NCBI RefSeq assembly: GCF_000744655.1
Contig: NZ_JQMJ01000004.1
Span: forward strand, 5,518,001 to 5,582,000
DNA: 64,000 bases
Reading direction: 5' to 3'
Source of the DNA: Streptacidiphilus rugosus AM-16
GTDB lineage: Bacteria > Actinomycetota > Actinomycetes > Streptomycetales > Streptomycetaceae
The notes under the pieces are model-generated. The model saw nothing but the letters and a program-made list of their open reading frames with translations. It did no database searches and was not told where the DNA came from. Made by a program: the position numbers and the translations under genes. Shown piece by piece: positions 39,406 through 47,326 of the stretch. Numbering within the stretch: the stretch's first letter is position 1; every line of letters starts with the position of its first letter.

Positions 39406-40373
39406 CTCTGCCCCGGCCCCGTGGACGACGCGGCGCCGCCCGCCTGTCGGCGCTGCTGCCACTCCTCCGCCGACAGGACGATCCCGGGGAAAGGCCGCAG
39501 CGCGGCCAGGCGTGGTGCGGCGTCCGAGCGGGCGAGCGAGGGATAGACGGGCAGCACCCGCTCGGCCGCGAAACCGGCCGAGACGAGCCGCAGCGCCACC
39601 CGCCCCAGCGCCGCGCCCGTGGACGGCGGTCCGGCGCAGAGCAGGGCGACGCCCCCGATCCGGCGGACGCTCTCCACCAGCCGCGGCTCCTCCGGCAGCA
39701 GCACGCCGTCCTGGCGGACGCTGCGGCAGACCACGTGGCGGTAGTCCAGCGCCGTCAGGGCCGCCGCGACCAGCGGGGCGAGGCAGGCTCCCTCGGGGCG
39801 GAGGCCGAGCACCAGAAGCACCCGGTCCCGGTCGGGGTGGGCCTGGGCGAAACGGCCCGCGAGGGCGACGCAGTCGGCCGGTCGCAGCCCCAGCCCGGCG
39901 AAGCACCGCGGGGCCTCACCCCGCGCGTTGCGCAGCCAGCGGGTCGGGGCGGGCGGCAGGCCGCCGCGTAACGGCCCGAGCGCGCCCTTGAGCGCGGTGA
40001 GCGCCATCGCCCGGTCCTCGTCGTCCTCGATCAGCACGGCCTCCGCGAGGACGTTCGCGAGGTCGCGGATCGTCACATGCCAGTCCTCGAGGCCGAGTCG
40101 GCCCCGCACCAGGACCGCGCTCCGCGCCAGCCGCTCCGTGCCGAGGCGCACCACGCCCACGCCGGCGCGCACCGGCAGCGGCGCGCCCACGGGGGCGCGC
40201 AGGATGCGCGAGCCGGGGCCCTGCAGGCGGTCCGCGGTCAGCTGGCCGAGCGCAGCGGCGGAGAAGTAGGCCGCCGCCGCCTCGGTCCGGTCGGCGGCCT
40301 CGACCAGGCGGCGCGCCAGTGTCGGCGCGTCCGCCCCGGACACCGCGCGCGCCGCGGCGGTGAACTCAGGCAT
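39402..40373 (-). CDS. Phosphoribosyltransferase-like protein of the polysaccharide operon
   Basis: A 323-residue, apparently soluble protein. The C-terminal half resembles a PRTase fold: VLLVLGLRPEGACLAPLVAAAL is like the PRTase nucleotide/PPi loop, and VALLCAGPPSTGAAL occupies the place of the PRPP-binding VDDxxxTG motif, but with Cys-Ala-Gly instead of the two acidic residues. The N-terminal half has an EDWHVTIRDLANVLAEAVLIEDDEDRA-type segment (in parts). The lost acids suggest it does not bind PRPP in the usual way. ATG 40373 overlaps the upstream glycosyltransferase by eight bases. I do not assign a function. Confidence 0.6.
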   Translation of the reverse strand: MPEFTAAARAVSGADAPTLARRLVEAADRTEAAAAYFSAAALGQLTADRLQGPGSRILRAPVGAPLPVRAGVGVVRLGTERLARSAVLVRGRLGLEDWHVTIRDLANVLAEAVLIEDDEDRAMALTALKGALGPLRGGLPPAPTRWLRNARGEAPRCFAGLGLRPADCVALAGRFAQAHPDRDRVLLVLGLRPEGACLAPLVAAALTALDYRHVVCRSVRQDGVLLPEEPRLVESVRRIGGVALLCAGPPSTGAALGRVALRLVSAGFAAERVLPVYPSLARSDAAPRLAALRPFPGIVLSAEEWQQRRQAGGAASSTGPGQR

Positions 40374-41166
40374 GGCGGTTCCTCCGGACCGGTTGCGGGC
40401 TCGCACCGGCGGAGCCTGCGGCGCGTTCGCGCAGCAGGGTCCGCAGCACCCGCTGGCCGTCGCGGAAGGTGCGCAGGTTGGACCGCCCGGTGCGGCGCGG
40501 CAGTTCGAGGGTGGGCACCTCGGCCACCCGCAGACCCTCCAGCAACGCCCGGCAGACCATCTCGGTCTCGATCTCGAAACCCGAGGAGCGCAGGTCGAGG
40601 CGGGCCAGGGCGTCCCTGCGGAAGCCGACGAAGCCGTAGCAGAGATCGGTGAGCGAGGCCTGGTAGAGCAGGTTGGTGAGGGCCAGCAGCGCGCGGTTGC
40701 CACCGCGGCGCAGCGCGGTGATGTCGAGCGAGCCGCCGCCCCCGGTGAACCGCGAGCCCTTGACGACGTCGTAGCCGTGCTCGAGGAAGTGCACGTAACG
40801 CGGGATCTCCCTGGGCGACATGCTGCCGTCGGCGTCGATCATGATGATGTAGTCGCCCTTGGCGTTCAGGAAGCCCGTACGCAGCGCGTTTCCCTTGCCC
40901 GGCCCGCTCTGCGGGACGACCCGCAGCGACGGCAGGCAGGCGAGCGCCCGGCCGGCCGTGTCGTCGCTGGACTCGCCGTCGACCAGGATCACCTCGTCGA
41001 CGCAGTCAGGGATCCTGCTCAGCACCCAGGCGATGTTGGCGGCCTCGTTCCTGGCCGGAACCACCAGGCTGACCGAACCGCCGGTGGGATGGATGTCGGA
41101 GACGTGGTCGGAGCGCGCCGTGGTCGCTCCGGACGAGCCCGTGACGACGCTGACTGTTGTTTCCAT
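40366..41166 (-). CDS. Glycosyltransferase family 2 (polyprenyl-phosphate sugar transferase-like)
   Basis: A 266-residue GT-A enzyme without membrane helices. It has VSLVVPARNEAANI, the nucleotide-binding VDEVILVDGESSDDT, GKGNALRTGF, and the DxD metal motif in DYIIMIDADGSMSPRE, followed by VKGSRFTGGGGS and CYGFVGFRRD. This pattern matches dolichol/polyprenyl-phosphate mannosyl- or glucosyltransferases. It probably loads sugar onto a lipid carrier. ATG 41166 has GAGG seven bases upstream, and it is the first gene of the seven-gene operon; the frame is open upstream to 41307 without a site. Confidence 0.85.
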   Translation of the reverse strand: METTVSVVTGSSGATTARSDHVSDIHPTGGSVSLVVPARNEAANIAWVLSRIPDCVDEVILVDGESSDDTAGRALACLPSLRVVPQSGPGKGNALRTGFLNAKGDYIIMIDADGSMSPREIPRYVHFLEHGYDVVKGSRFTGGGGSLDITALRRGGNRALLALTNLLYQASLTDLCYGFVGFRRDALARLDLRSSGFEIETEMVCRALLEGLRVAEVPTLELPRRTGRSNLRTFRDGQRVLRTLLRERAAGSAGASPQPVRRNRHA

Positions 41167-41555
41167 GGATGCACCTCGGTCCCCCCACACGGCGCGCGGC
41201 GGCGCCGTGAAGGTGCGAAAGATCGTGCCCTGCCCCCTGACGGCTCCCCTCGCCGCCATCCCCAGCACGGTATCCGCGTCGGCCGCTCTGCGAAAGCGGT
41301 CCGGCACAATCGGTTAACACCCCGCCAAAACAGGAGCCTCACAAGTGGAACGTGAATTCCCGTACTGAATTCGCTTGCGGCACTTCCGTCACGCCCGTTC
41401 ACTGCTCCCCCTCGACTGCGCACGCACGACGATGCGCCGCTTGTGCGCCCCCACAGCTGTCGCGCACTCCTTGTAATGCCGTGACAGCCGGGAGTACCTT
41501 GCGTTCCGGGTCAGACGCCGAGCTCGGCGTGGTCACCGTATCCCGGGGGGGACTT
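41167..41555. other. Divergent intergenic region between the polysaccharide operon and the ATP-grasp gene
   Basis: About 390 bases without a convincing gene and slightly less GC-rich than the surroundings. A plus-strand promoter candidate is TTGTAA 41471-41476 with TACCTT 41495-41500 (18-base spacer). The minus-strand operon promoter must also lie here, but I could not choose between weak candidates. Confidence 0.5.
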
Positions 41556-42791
41556 GTGGCTCTTCGACCTTTGGGGCCCGACACAGCCGTGCCTGCACTC
41601 GTACTCAAATTCGGCCATTATCCTTTGCACCACGGAGGAGTCGGAGCGATCCGCTCGCTCGGCCGGCTCGGCGTGCCGGTGCACGCCGTCTCCGAGGACC
41701 GGTTCACCCCGGCCGCCGTCTCCCGCTACACCCGCGGCGTGCACGTGTGGCGCACGACCGGCGCCGAGCCGCAGGAGCGGCTGCTGGCCGGACTGCTGCG
41801 GATCGGCGAACGCATCGGCCGCCCCGCGCTGCTGATCCCCACGGACGAGGAGGCGGCGGTCCTGGTCGCCGAGCATCAGGACGCCCTCAACCACCGCTTC
41901 CTCTTCCCACGGAACCCCGAGGGCCTGGTCAGAGCGGTGGCGAGCAAGCAGGGACTGCACGAGCTGTGCCTGCGCCACGGGGTGAGCACGCCACGGGCGG
42001 CCTTTCCGGAAAGCAGGGCCGAGGTCCTGGACTTCGCCCGCACGGCGGTCTTCCCCGTGGTCGCCAAGAACCGTGACCCCTTCGCCCGCCGGGCCAGTCC
42101 CGCCGTGCCGGGGACCACCAGGATCGACGACGCGGAGACGCTCGCGGCGCTGGCCGAGGCCTGGGGCGAGCACCCGGGCGTGGTGCTGCAGGAATACCTG
42201 CCGCGCGCGGACGCGGAGGACTGGATCGTACACATGCACACGAGTGCGGCGGAGGACGCCCGCGTTCTCTTCACGGCGGTGAAGGCACGTTCCTGGCCAC
42301 CGCACGCGGGAATGACCGCGATGGCGGTCACCACCCCGAACGATGAACTCGCACAGTTGTCCGCCGATTTCTGCAAGGAGATCGGCTTCGCCGGCGTCTG
42401 CGACCTGGACTGGCGATTCGACCGCAGGGACGGCCGATACAAGCTGCTCGATTTCAATCCGCGTATCGGCGCGCAGTTCCGCCTGTTCGAGACGCGGGCG
42501 CGCGTCGATCTGGTCCGGGCCCTGCATCTGCACCTGACCGGACGGCGAATTCCGGCCGCACCGCAGATCGAAGGGCGGCGGATCGTCGTCGAGAACATCG
42601 ACCTGCTGGCCAGGCTCGCCTACCGGGGGTCCGACTACCGCACCCCGTCGCTGCCGCCGCGCTCCCGCTGGACCGAGACCGAGCTGGGCTGGTGGGCGAA
42701 GGACGACCCGCTGCCCTTCCCGGTCATGCTGGCGCGCTCGGTCCGGCCCGGCCTGCGCTACGTCGCCGCGACCCGCACCCGGCACGCCTGA
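41556..42791 (+). CDS. ATP-grasp family ligase
   Basis: A 411-residue protein with an N-terminal preATP-grasp domain (GGVGAIRSLGRLGVPVHAVSED) and the ATP-grasp fold: KNRDPFARRA provides the nucleotide-binding Lys, VVLQEYLPRADAEDW the adenine-pocket loop, and CDLDWRFDR...YKLLDFNPRIGAQF the Mg2+-binding Asp/Asn motif. ATP-grasp enzymes make amide or ester bonds through acyl-phosphate intermediates. Substrates are unknown; relatives in polysaccharide loci modify sugars or carrier lipids with amino acids. GTG 41556 follows a G-rich site (GGGGGGA at 41545); GTG 41529 in frame is an alternative. Confidence 0.8.
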   Translation: MALRPLGPDTAVPALVLKFGHYPLHHGGVGAIRSLGRLGVPVHAVSEDRFTPAAVSRYTRGVHVWRTTGAEPQERLLAGLLRIGERIGRPALLIPTDEEAAVLVAEHQDALNHRFLFPRNPEGLVRAVASKQGLHELCLRHGVSTPRAAFPESRAEVLDFARTAVFPVVAKNRDPFARRASPAVPGTTRIDDAETLAALAEAWGEHPGVVLQEYLPRADAEDWIVHMHTSAAEDARVLFTAVKARSWPPHAGMTAMAVTTPNDELAQLSADFCKEIGFAGVCDLDWRFDRRDGRYKLLDFNPRIGAQFRLFETRARVDLVRALHLHLTGRRIPAAPQIEGRRIVVENIDLLARLAYRGSDYRTPSLPPRSRWTETELGWWAKDDPLPFPVMLARSVRPGLRYVAATRTRHA

Positions 42792-42819
42792 GGGCCCGTC
42801 GGCCCGCCCCACCAGGCCA

Positions 42820-42835
42820 CGGCCCCGAGGGGCCG
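42820..42835 (+). terminator. Short hairpin after the ATP-grasp gene
   Basis: CGGCCCC at 42820-42826 pairs with GGGGCCG at 42829-42835 around GA. It is a weak terminator candidate without a T tract. Confidence 0.4.
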
Positions 42836-42890
42836 CGTCCCACCCTGACCAACCGTCATGTCCTCGTACCGCAACTGGAAGGAGCCGACG

Positions 42891-44126
42891 ATGTCCCGTC
42901 CCGCACAGGGAGGCCATCGGAGCCCCCGCACCGCCGTCGTGGTCGGCGCCGGACCCTACGGACTGTCCGCCGCCGCCCATCTGCGGGCCGCCGGGCTGTC
43001 GGTGCGCGCCTTCGGCGACCCGATGCACAGCTGGCGCGACACCATGCCGGCCGGCATGTGTCTCAAGTCCACGCCCGACGCCTCCACCATCTCCGCCCCC
43101 GCGCCGGGCCACAGCCTGCCGGACTTCTGCCGGGCCAACGGGGAGACCGAGCCGCGGGGCCACGATCGGGTGCCGGTCGAACTGTTCACCCGCTACGGCA
43201 GCTGGTTCCAGCAGGAGCTGGTCCCCTACCTGGAGCGCGACACCGTTGTGGCGGTCCGTCAGAGCGGCTCCGTCGACGGCTGGTTCGAGGTGACGCTCGA
43301 CTCGGGGGAGACCTTCCCCACCCACGCCGTCGTGGTCGCCAGCGGCCTGACCGGCTTCGCGCACGTGCCCCGCCTGCTGGCCGGGGTCGCACCCGAGGGC
43401 CCCGGACCCGACGCCCCGGTGTCGCACAGTTCCCAGCACGCCGATCCCGCCGCACTGGCCGGACGGTCCGTGCTGGTCGTCGGCGCGGGCCAGTCCGCCC
43501 TGGAGGGCGCGGCCCTGCTGCACGAGTCGGGCGCCCAGGTGGAACTGGTCGCGCGGACCCCGCGGATACGGTTCGGCGCGCCGCCGGCCGACGGCCTGCG
43601 CTGGCAGCCTGAATCGCCCATGGGCCCGGCCTGGTCGCTGTGGGCCATGGCCCGGTATCCGCAGGCCTTCCGGTCCCTGCCGCAGCAGGTACGGCTACGG
43701 CTGGTCAAGCAGGTGCTCGGCCCCAGCGGCTCCTGGTGGCTGCGCCCGCGGGCGGACGGCGTCTTCCCGATGCACGCCGGCCAGCAGCTGCGCACCGTGC
43801 GCCGCGAGGGCGACAAGGTCGTCCTGACCACGAGCGGCCCCGGCGGCGCGACCCGTGAGTTCACCGCCGACCACGTACTGGCCGCCACCGGCTACCGGGT
43901 CGACCTGACGGCTCTGCCCTTCCTCTCCACGGAGCTCCGCGCCCGGCTCGACCGCGTCGGCGGCTTCCCCGCCCTGGACGAGGGGATGTGCTCCACCGTC
44001 CCCGGCCTCTACTTCACCGGCCTGCCGGCGGCCGCGTGCTTCGGTCCGTTCATGCGCTTCGTCTGCGGGACGGAGTTCGCCTCCGCCAGGATCGCCTCCG
44101 CCCTCACCGGCCGGTTCGCGAGGTGA
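42891..44126 (+). CDS. FAD/NAD(P)-dependent monooxygenase-like protein
   Basis: A 411-residue flavoprotein with two dinucleotide-binding motifs: TAVVVGAGPYGLSAAAHL near the N-terminus for FAD and SVLVVGAGQSALEGAALL in the middle for NAD(P)H. The LAATGYRVDLTALPFL segment near the C-terminus is the ATGY motif seen in N-hydroxylating and Baeyer-Villiger-type monooxygenases (SidA/lysine N6-hydroxylase-like). The substrate is unknown. ATG 42891 is chosen for AAGGAG at 42879-42884; ATG 42858 in the same frame has no site. It lies 99 bases after the ATP-grasp gene and just before riboswitch 2. Confidence 0.83.
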   Translation: MSRPAQGGHRSPRTAVVVGAGPYGLSAAAHLRAAGLSVRAFGDPMHSWRDTMPAGMCLKSTPDASTISAPAPGHSLPDFCRANGETEPRGHDRVPVELFTRYGSWFQQELVPYLERDTVVAVRQSGSVDGWFEVTLDSGETFPTHAVVVASGLTGFAHVPRLLAGVAPEGPGPDAPVSHSSQHADPAALAGRSVLVVGAGQSALEGAALLHESGAQVELVARTPRIRFGAPPADGLRWQPESPMGPAWSLWAMARYPQAFRSLPQQVRLRLVKQVLGPSGSWWLRPRADGVFPMHAGQQLRTVRREGDKVVLTTSGPGGATREFTADHVLAATGYRVDLTALPFLSTELRARLDRVGGFPALDEGMCSTVPGLYFTGLPAAACFGPFMRFVCGTEFASARIASALTGRFAR

Positions 44127-44201
44127 CCGGGGAGGCCGGCGCAAGCGCCGCGGCGCGTGGCTCAGCCCACAGGGGGTCCGGTTGACTGCCCGACACGCTG
44201 C

Positions 44202-44370
44202 ATGGTGGGATTTCGAGGCCTGATTTGAACGAATACGGCGGCAATGACGAGGAAGTCCGGTGCGAGTCCGGCGCGGTCCCGCCACTGTCAGCGGGGAGGC
44301 CGAGTGCCGACCCCGTGAGCCAGGAACTCTGGCCGCCGTCACCACGAGCCGGGGCGCGGACCCCGAGTGA
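44202..44370 (+). promoter_or_regulatory. Cobalamin (AdoCbl) riboswitch 2
   Basis: The same ordered core as riboswitch 1: ATGGTGGGAT at 44202, a GAGTCCGGCGCGG stem, GCCACTGT at 44281-44288 and the B12 box AGCCAGGAAC at 44318-44327 (one change from the first copy). It ends 12 bases before GTG 44382 of cobI and controls the second B12 operon. Confidence 0.93.
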
Positions 44371-44381
44371 GGACTGCTGCC

Positions 44382-45131
44382 GTGCGCGAACGCGCGCTTG
44401 GCCCACGCCTGGTCGGCGTGGGCATGGGACCGGGTGACCCGGAACTGGTCACCGTCAAGGCCGTGCGTGTGCTGCGCGAGGCGGACGCGGTGGTCGTACC
44501 GGTCATGGACACCGGCGAGATCGGGCGGGCCGAGGCCACCGTGCGGCACCACGCCGACGCGGCCAGGATCGTGCGCGTGGTCTTCGCGCTGAACGAGCGT
44601 GAGGACCGGGCCCGGCGCGAGGCCGCCTGGGACGAGGCGGGCGCGCGGGTCGCGGAGCTGCTCCGTGCGGGCGACCGCCCGACGGTCGCGTTCGCGACGA
44701 TCGGCGACCCGAACGTCTACTCGACCTTCACCTATCTGGCGCACACGCTGCGGGAGCTCGTTCCCGACCTGGTCGTCGAAACCGTCCCCGGCATCACCGC
44801 GATGCAGGATCTGGCCTCCCGCAGCGGAACCGTGCTGGCCGAGGGCACCGAGCCGGTGACCCTGGTGCCGGTCACGGCGGGCTCCGCCGTGCTCAAGGAG
44901 GCCCTGGCCGGTCCGGGCACGGTCGTCGCCTACAAGTTCGGCCGACTGGCCGCGCAGGTCGGCGAGGCGCTGCGGGAGACCGGCCGCGACGGCGACGCCG
45001 TCTGGGGCGCGTCGCTCGGGCTGCCGGACCAGCAGTTGAGCGCACCGGGAACACCGATCGACGGCACGCTGCCGTATCTGTCGACGCTGATCGCTCCGGC
45101 GCGGCGCGAGGGCCGAGGGGGAAAGCTGTGA
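44382..45131 (+). CDS. cobI: Precorrin-2 C20-methyltransferase (CobI/CbiL)
   Basis: A 249-residue SAM-dependent tetrapyrrole methylase. The N-terminal GVGMGPGDPELVTVKAVR is the family SAM-binding P-rich loop, ATIGDPNVYSTFTYL the second conserved motif and ETVPGITAMQDLA the third. The GDPNVYST variant marks the C20 methylase. It methylates (cobalt-)precorrin-2 at C20 to give (cobalt-)precorrin-3. GTG 44382 sits in the same position relative to its riboswitch as the first gene of the other B12 operon (GTGAGGAC preceding); GTG 44367 is an alternative. It overlaps cobM by GTGA. Confidence 0.92.
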   Translation: MRERALGPRLVGVGMGPGDPELVTVKAVRVLREADAVVVPVMDTGEIGRAEATVRHHADAARIVRVVFALNEREDRARREAAWDEAGARVAELLRAGDRPTVAFATIGDPNVYSTFTYLAHTLRELVPDLVVETVPGITAMQDLASRSGTVLAEGTEPVTLVPVTAGSAVLKEALAGPGTVVAYKFGRLAAQVGEALRETGRDGDAVWGASLGLPDQQLSAPGTPIDGTLPYLSTLIAPARREGRGGKL

Positions 45132-46051
45132 CCACCACTGACGGCACGACGGGCAAGGTGACCTTCGTGGGCGCCGGACCCGGTGCGGCCGACCTGCTGA
45201 CCTTCCGCGCCGCCCGCGCGATCGCCGACGCCGACACGGTGATCTGGGCCGCCAGCCTGGTGCAGGAGGAGGTCCTGGAGCACGCCCGCGAGGGCGCGGA
45301 GATCCTGGACTCCTCGCTGATCCCGATGGAGGACGTGCTCGCCGTCTACGAGCGCGCCGCCCGCGAGGGCACGCGCGTGGCGCGGATCCACTCCGGGGAT
45401 CCCTCGCTCTGGGGCGCGGTCCAGGAGCAGCTGGACCGCTGCCGCGAGCTGGGCCTGGAGACGGAGATCGTGCCCGGTGTCTCCTCCTTCGCGGCGGTCG
45501 CGGCGCTGGCCCAGCGGGAGCTGACGATCCCCGAGGTGGCGCAGAGCGTCATCCTCACCCGCCTGGGCGGCGGCAAGACGCCGATGCCTCCAGGCGAGGA
45601 GGTGCGCGAGTTCGCCCGCCACGGGACCACCATGGCGATCTTCCTCTCCGCGGCGCGGACGAAGCAGCTGGTGGAGGAACTGCTGGAGGGCGGCTACGCG
45701 CCGGAGACCCCGGTCGTGGTGGCCTACCAGGCGACCTGGCCCGAGGAGCTGCTGCTGACCTGCACGGTCGCCACGCTGGAGGCGACGGTCAAGGAGCACA
45801 AGCTCTGGAAGCACACCCTCTTCCTGGTCGGCCCGGCGCTGGCCGCCGAGGGCACCCGCTCACACCTGTACCACCCGGGCCACTTCCACACCTTCCGGAA
45901 GGCGGACCGCGCGGCGAGGCGCACCCTGCGCGCGGTCGGCGCACAAGGCGAGACGCAGCAGACCGGCGCCCTCCCGGAGCGGAGCCGAGCCGGTAGCGCG
46001 GCCGAGGGGCCCGCGGTGGCGACCACGCGTGCAGATGGCGCTGCACATTGA
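45128..46051 (+). CDS. cobM: Precorrin-4 C11-methyltransferase (CobM/CbiF)
   Basis: A 307-residue tetrapyrrole methylase: VTFVGAGPGAADLLTFRAARAI (SAM loop), RIHSGDPSLWGAVQEQ and EIVPGVSSFAAVAALAQREL are diagnostic of CobM/CbiF. It adds the methyl group at C11 of (cobalt-)precorrin-4. The protein has an extra, low-complexity C-terminal tail of about 45 residues (rich in Ala, Arg, Thr and Gly) beyond the usual family end near HTFRKADR. GTG 45128 overlaps cobI by four bases. A gap of about 130 bases with a repeat remnant separates it from cbiD. Confidence 0.92.
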   Translation: MTTTDGTTGKVTFVGAGPGAADLLTFRAARAIADADTVIWAASLVQEEVLEHAREGAEILDSSLIPMEDVLAVYERAAREGTRVARIHSGDPSLWGAVQEQLDRCRELGLETEIVPGVSSFAAVAALAQRELTIPEVAQSVILTRLGGGKTPMPPGEEVREFARHGTTMAIFLSAARTKQLVEELLEGGYAPETPVVVAYQATWPEELLLTCTVATLEATVKEHKLWKHTLFLVGPALAAEGTRSHLYHPGHFHTFRKADRAARRTLRAVGAQGETQQTGALPERSRAGSAAEGPAVATTRADGAAH

Positions 46052-46078
46052 GGACCGTCGGCTTGTCAGCGGCTGATC

Positions 46079-46110
46079 GCGCAGTTCCTCGCGCCCCTGG
46101 GCGGTGCAAC
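46079..46110. repeat. Dispersed hairpin repeat, half copy
   Basis: The sequence GCGCAGTTCCTCGCGCCCCT followed by GGGCGGTGCAAC matches the right half of the 17651-17779 element (GCGCGGTTCCCCGCGCCCCT...GTGCAAC). It lies in the gap between cobM and cbiD, one of the few gaps of the operon. Confidence 0.65.
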
Positions 46111-46183
46111 GTGCCCGCGGGCGAGACGTGCCGCGACAGCGCGCCGGAGGCGCGTTCCTGGCCGCGGCCCCGAGGCGACAGCC

Positions 46184-47326
46184 ATGGCTGAGCTGCGGGA
46201 GCCCGACCTTCCGCGTACCGCGAAGGTGCGTCAGGGGCCGCTGCGCAGCGGATGGACCACCGGCACCTGCGCGTCGGCCGCCGCCCGCGCCGCGGCGCTG
46301 CTCCTGGTCGGCGGCGAGCAGCAGCGCCAGGTCGACGTCGCACTGCCGTCGGGCAACCGGGTCGGCTTCGCCGTCGAGCGCTGCGAACTGCTGCGGCCGG
46401 GGCGGGCGGAGGCGGTCGTGGTGAAGGACGCGGGGGACGACCCCGACGTCACCCACGGCGCGCACCTCACCGCCACGGTGGCCTGGCGCGACGAGCCCGG
46501 CATCGCCCTGCACGGCGGGGTGGGCGTGGGCGTGGTGACCAAGCCGGGGCTCGGTCTGGAGGTCGGCGGCCCGGCCATCAATCCGGTGCCCCGGGCGATG
46601 ATCACGCAGGCGGTCGGCGAGGTCGTGGACCTCACCGGCCGGGGCGTGGACGTCACGATCAGCGTGCCCGACGGCGAGCTCCGGGCGCGCAAGACCACCA
46701 ACGCCAAGCTCGGCATCCTCGGCGGGATCTCCATCCTCGGCACGACCGGGATCGTCCGGCCGTTCTCGACGGCGTCCTGGCGCGCCTCGGTCGAGCAGGC
46801 GGTGTCCGTGGCCGCCGCCCAGGGCGAGCGGGCCATCGTGCTGTGCACGGGCGGGCGGACCGAGAAGGGCGCGATGGCGTTGATCCCCTCGCTGCCCGAC
46901 GTCTGCTTCGTCGAGGTCGGCGACTTCACCGGCGCCGCGCTGCGGCGCGCGGTGGAGGCGGGGATGGACCGCGCCGTCTTCGTCGGCATGGTCGGCAAGC
47001 TGACCAAGCTGGCGGCGGGGGTGCTGATGACGCACTACACGCGGTCGAAGGTGGACACCAACGTGCTCGCCGAGATCACCGGGACGGTCGGCGCGCCGGC
47101 GGAGCTCGTCGCCGAGGTCGCCGCCGCCAACACCGCCAGGCACGCCTACGAACTCTGGGACGCCGCGGGGCTGCTGGCCCCGGCCGGGCTGCTGCTCTGC
47201 GAACAGGTGGCGGACGTGATGGTGCGTTTCAGCGAGGGAAGGCTGGCGGCGGAGGTCGCCCTGGTCGACTTCACCGGAAGGGCCGTCATCGCCTCGACCG
47301 GCGCCGAGGGGGGACTGCTGCCGTGA
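46184..47326 (+). CDS. cbiD: Cobalt-precorrin-5B (C1)-methyltransferase CbiD
   Basis: A 380-residue CbiD. Recognisable signatures are LRSGWTTGTCASAAARAAALLL near the N-terminus (in parts), KDAGDDPDVTHGAH, PAINPVPRAMI, KLGILGGISILGTTGIV and VGMVGKLTKLAAGVLMTHY. CbiD methylates C1 of cobalt-precorrin-5B in the anaerobic (early cobalt) route and functionally replaces CobF. Its presence beside CobN is a sign of a mixed pathway. ATG 46184 follows GAGG eight bases upstream. Its stop overlaps the next start (GTGA). Confidence 0.93.
   Translation: MAELREPDLPRTAKVRQGPLRSGWTTGTCASAAARAAALLLVGGEQQRQVDVALPSGNRVGFAVERCELLRPGRAEAVVVKDAGDDPDVTHGAHLTATVAWRDEPGIALHGGVGVGVVTKPGLGLEVGGPAINPVPRAMITQAVGEVVDLTGRGVDVTISVPDGELRARKTTNAKLGILGGISILGTTGIVRPFSTASWRASVEQAVSVAAAQGERAIVLCTGGRTEKGAMALIPSLPDVCFVEVGDFTGAALRRAVEAGMDRAVFVGMVGKLTKLAAGVLMTHYTRSKVDTNVLAEITGTVGAPAELVAEVAAANTARHAYELWDAAGLLAPAGLLLCEQVADVMVRFSEGRLAAEVALVDFTGRAVIASTGAEGGLLP

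Noticed and set aside
41352-41555. Longer N-terminus of the ATP-grasp protein from 41352
   Set aside because: The upstream codons are Cys/Ser-rich, unlike the rest of the protein, and the ATP-grasp N-domain starts at GTG 41556 with a G-rich site.
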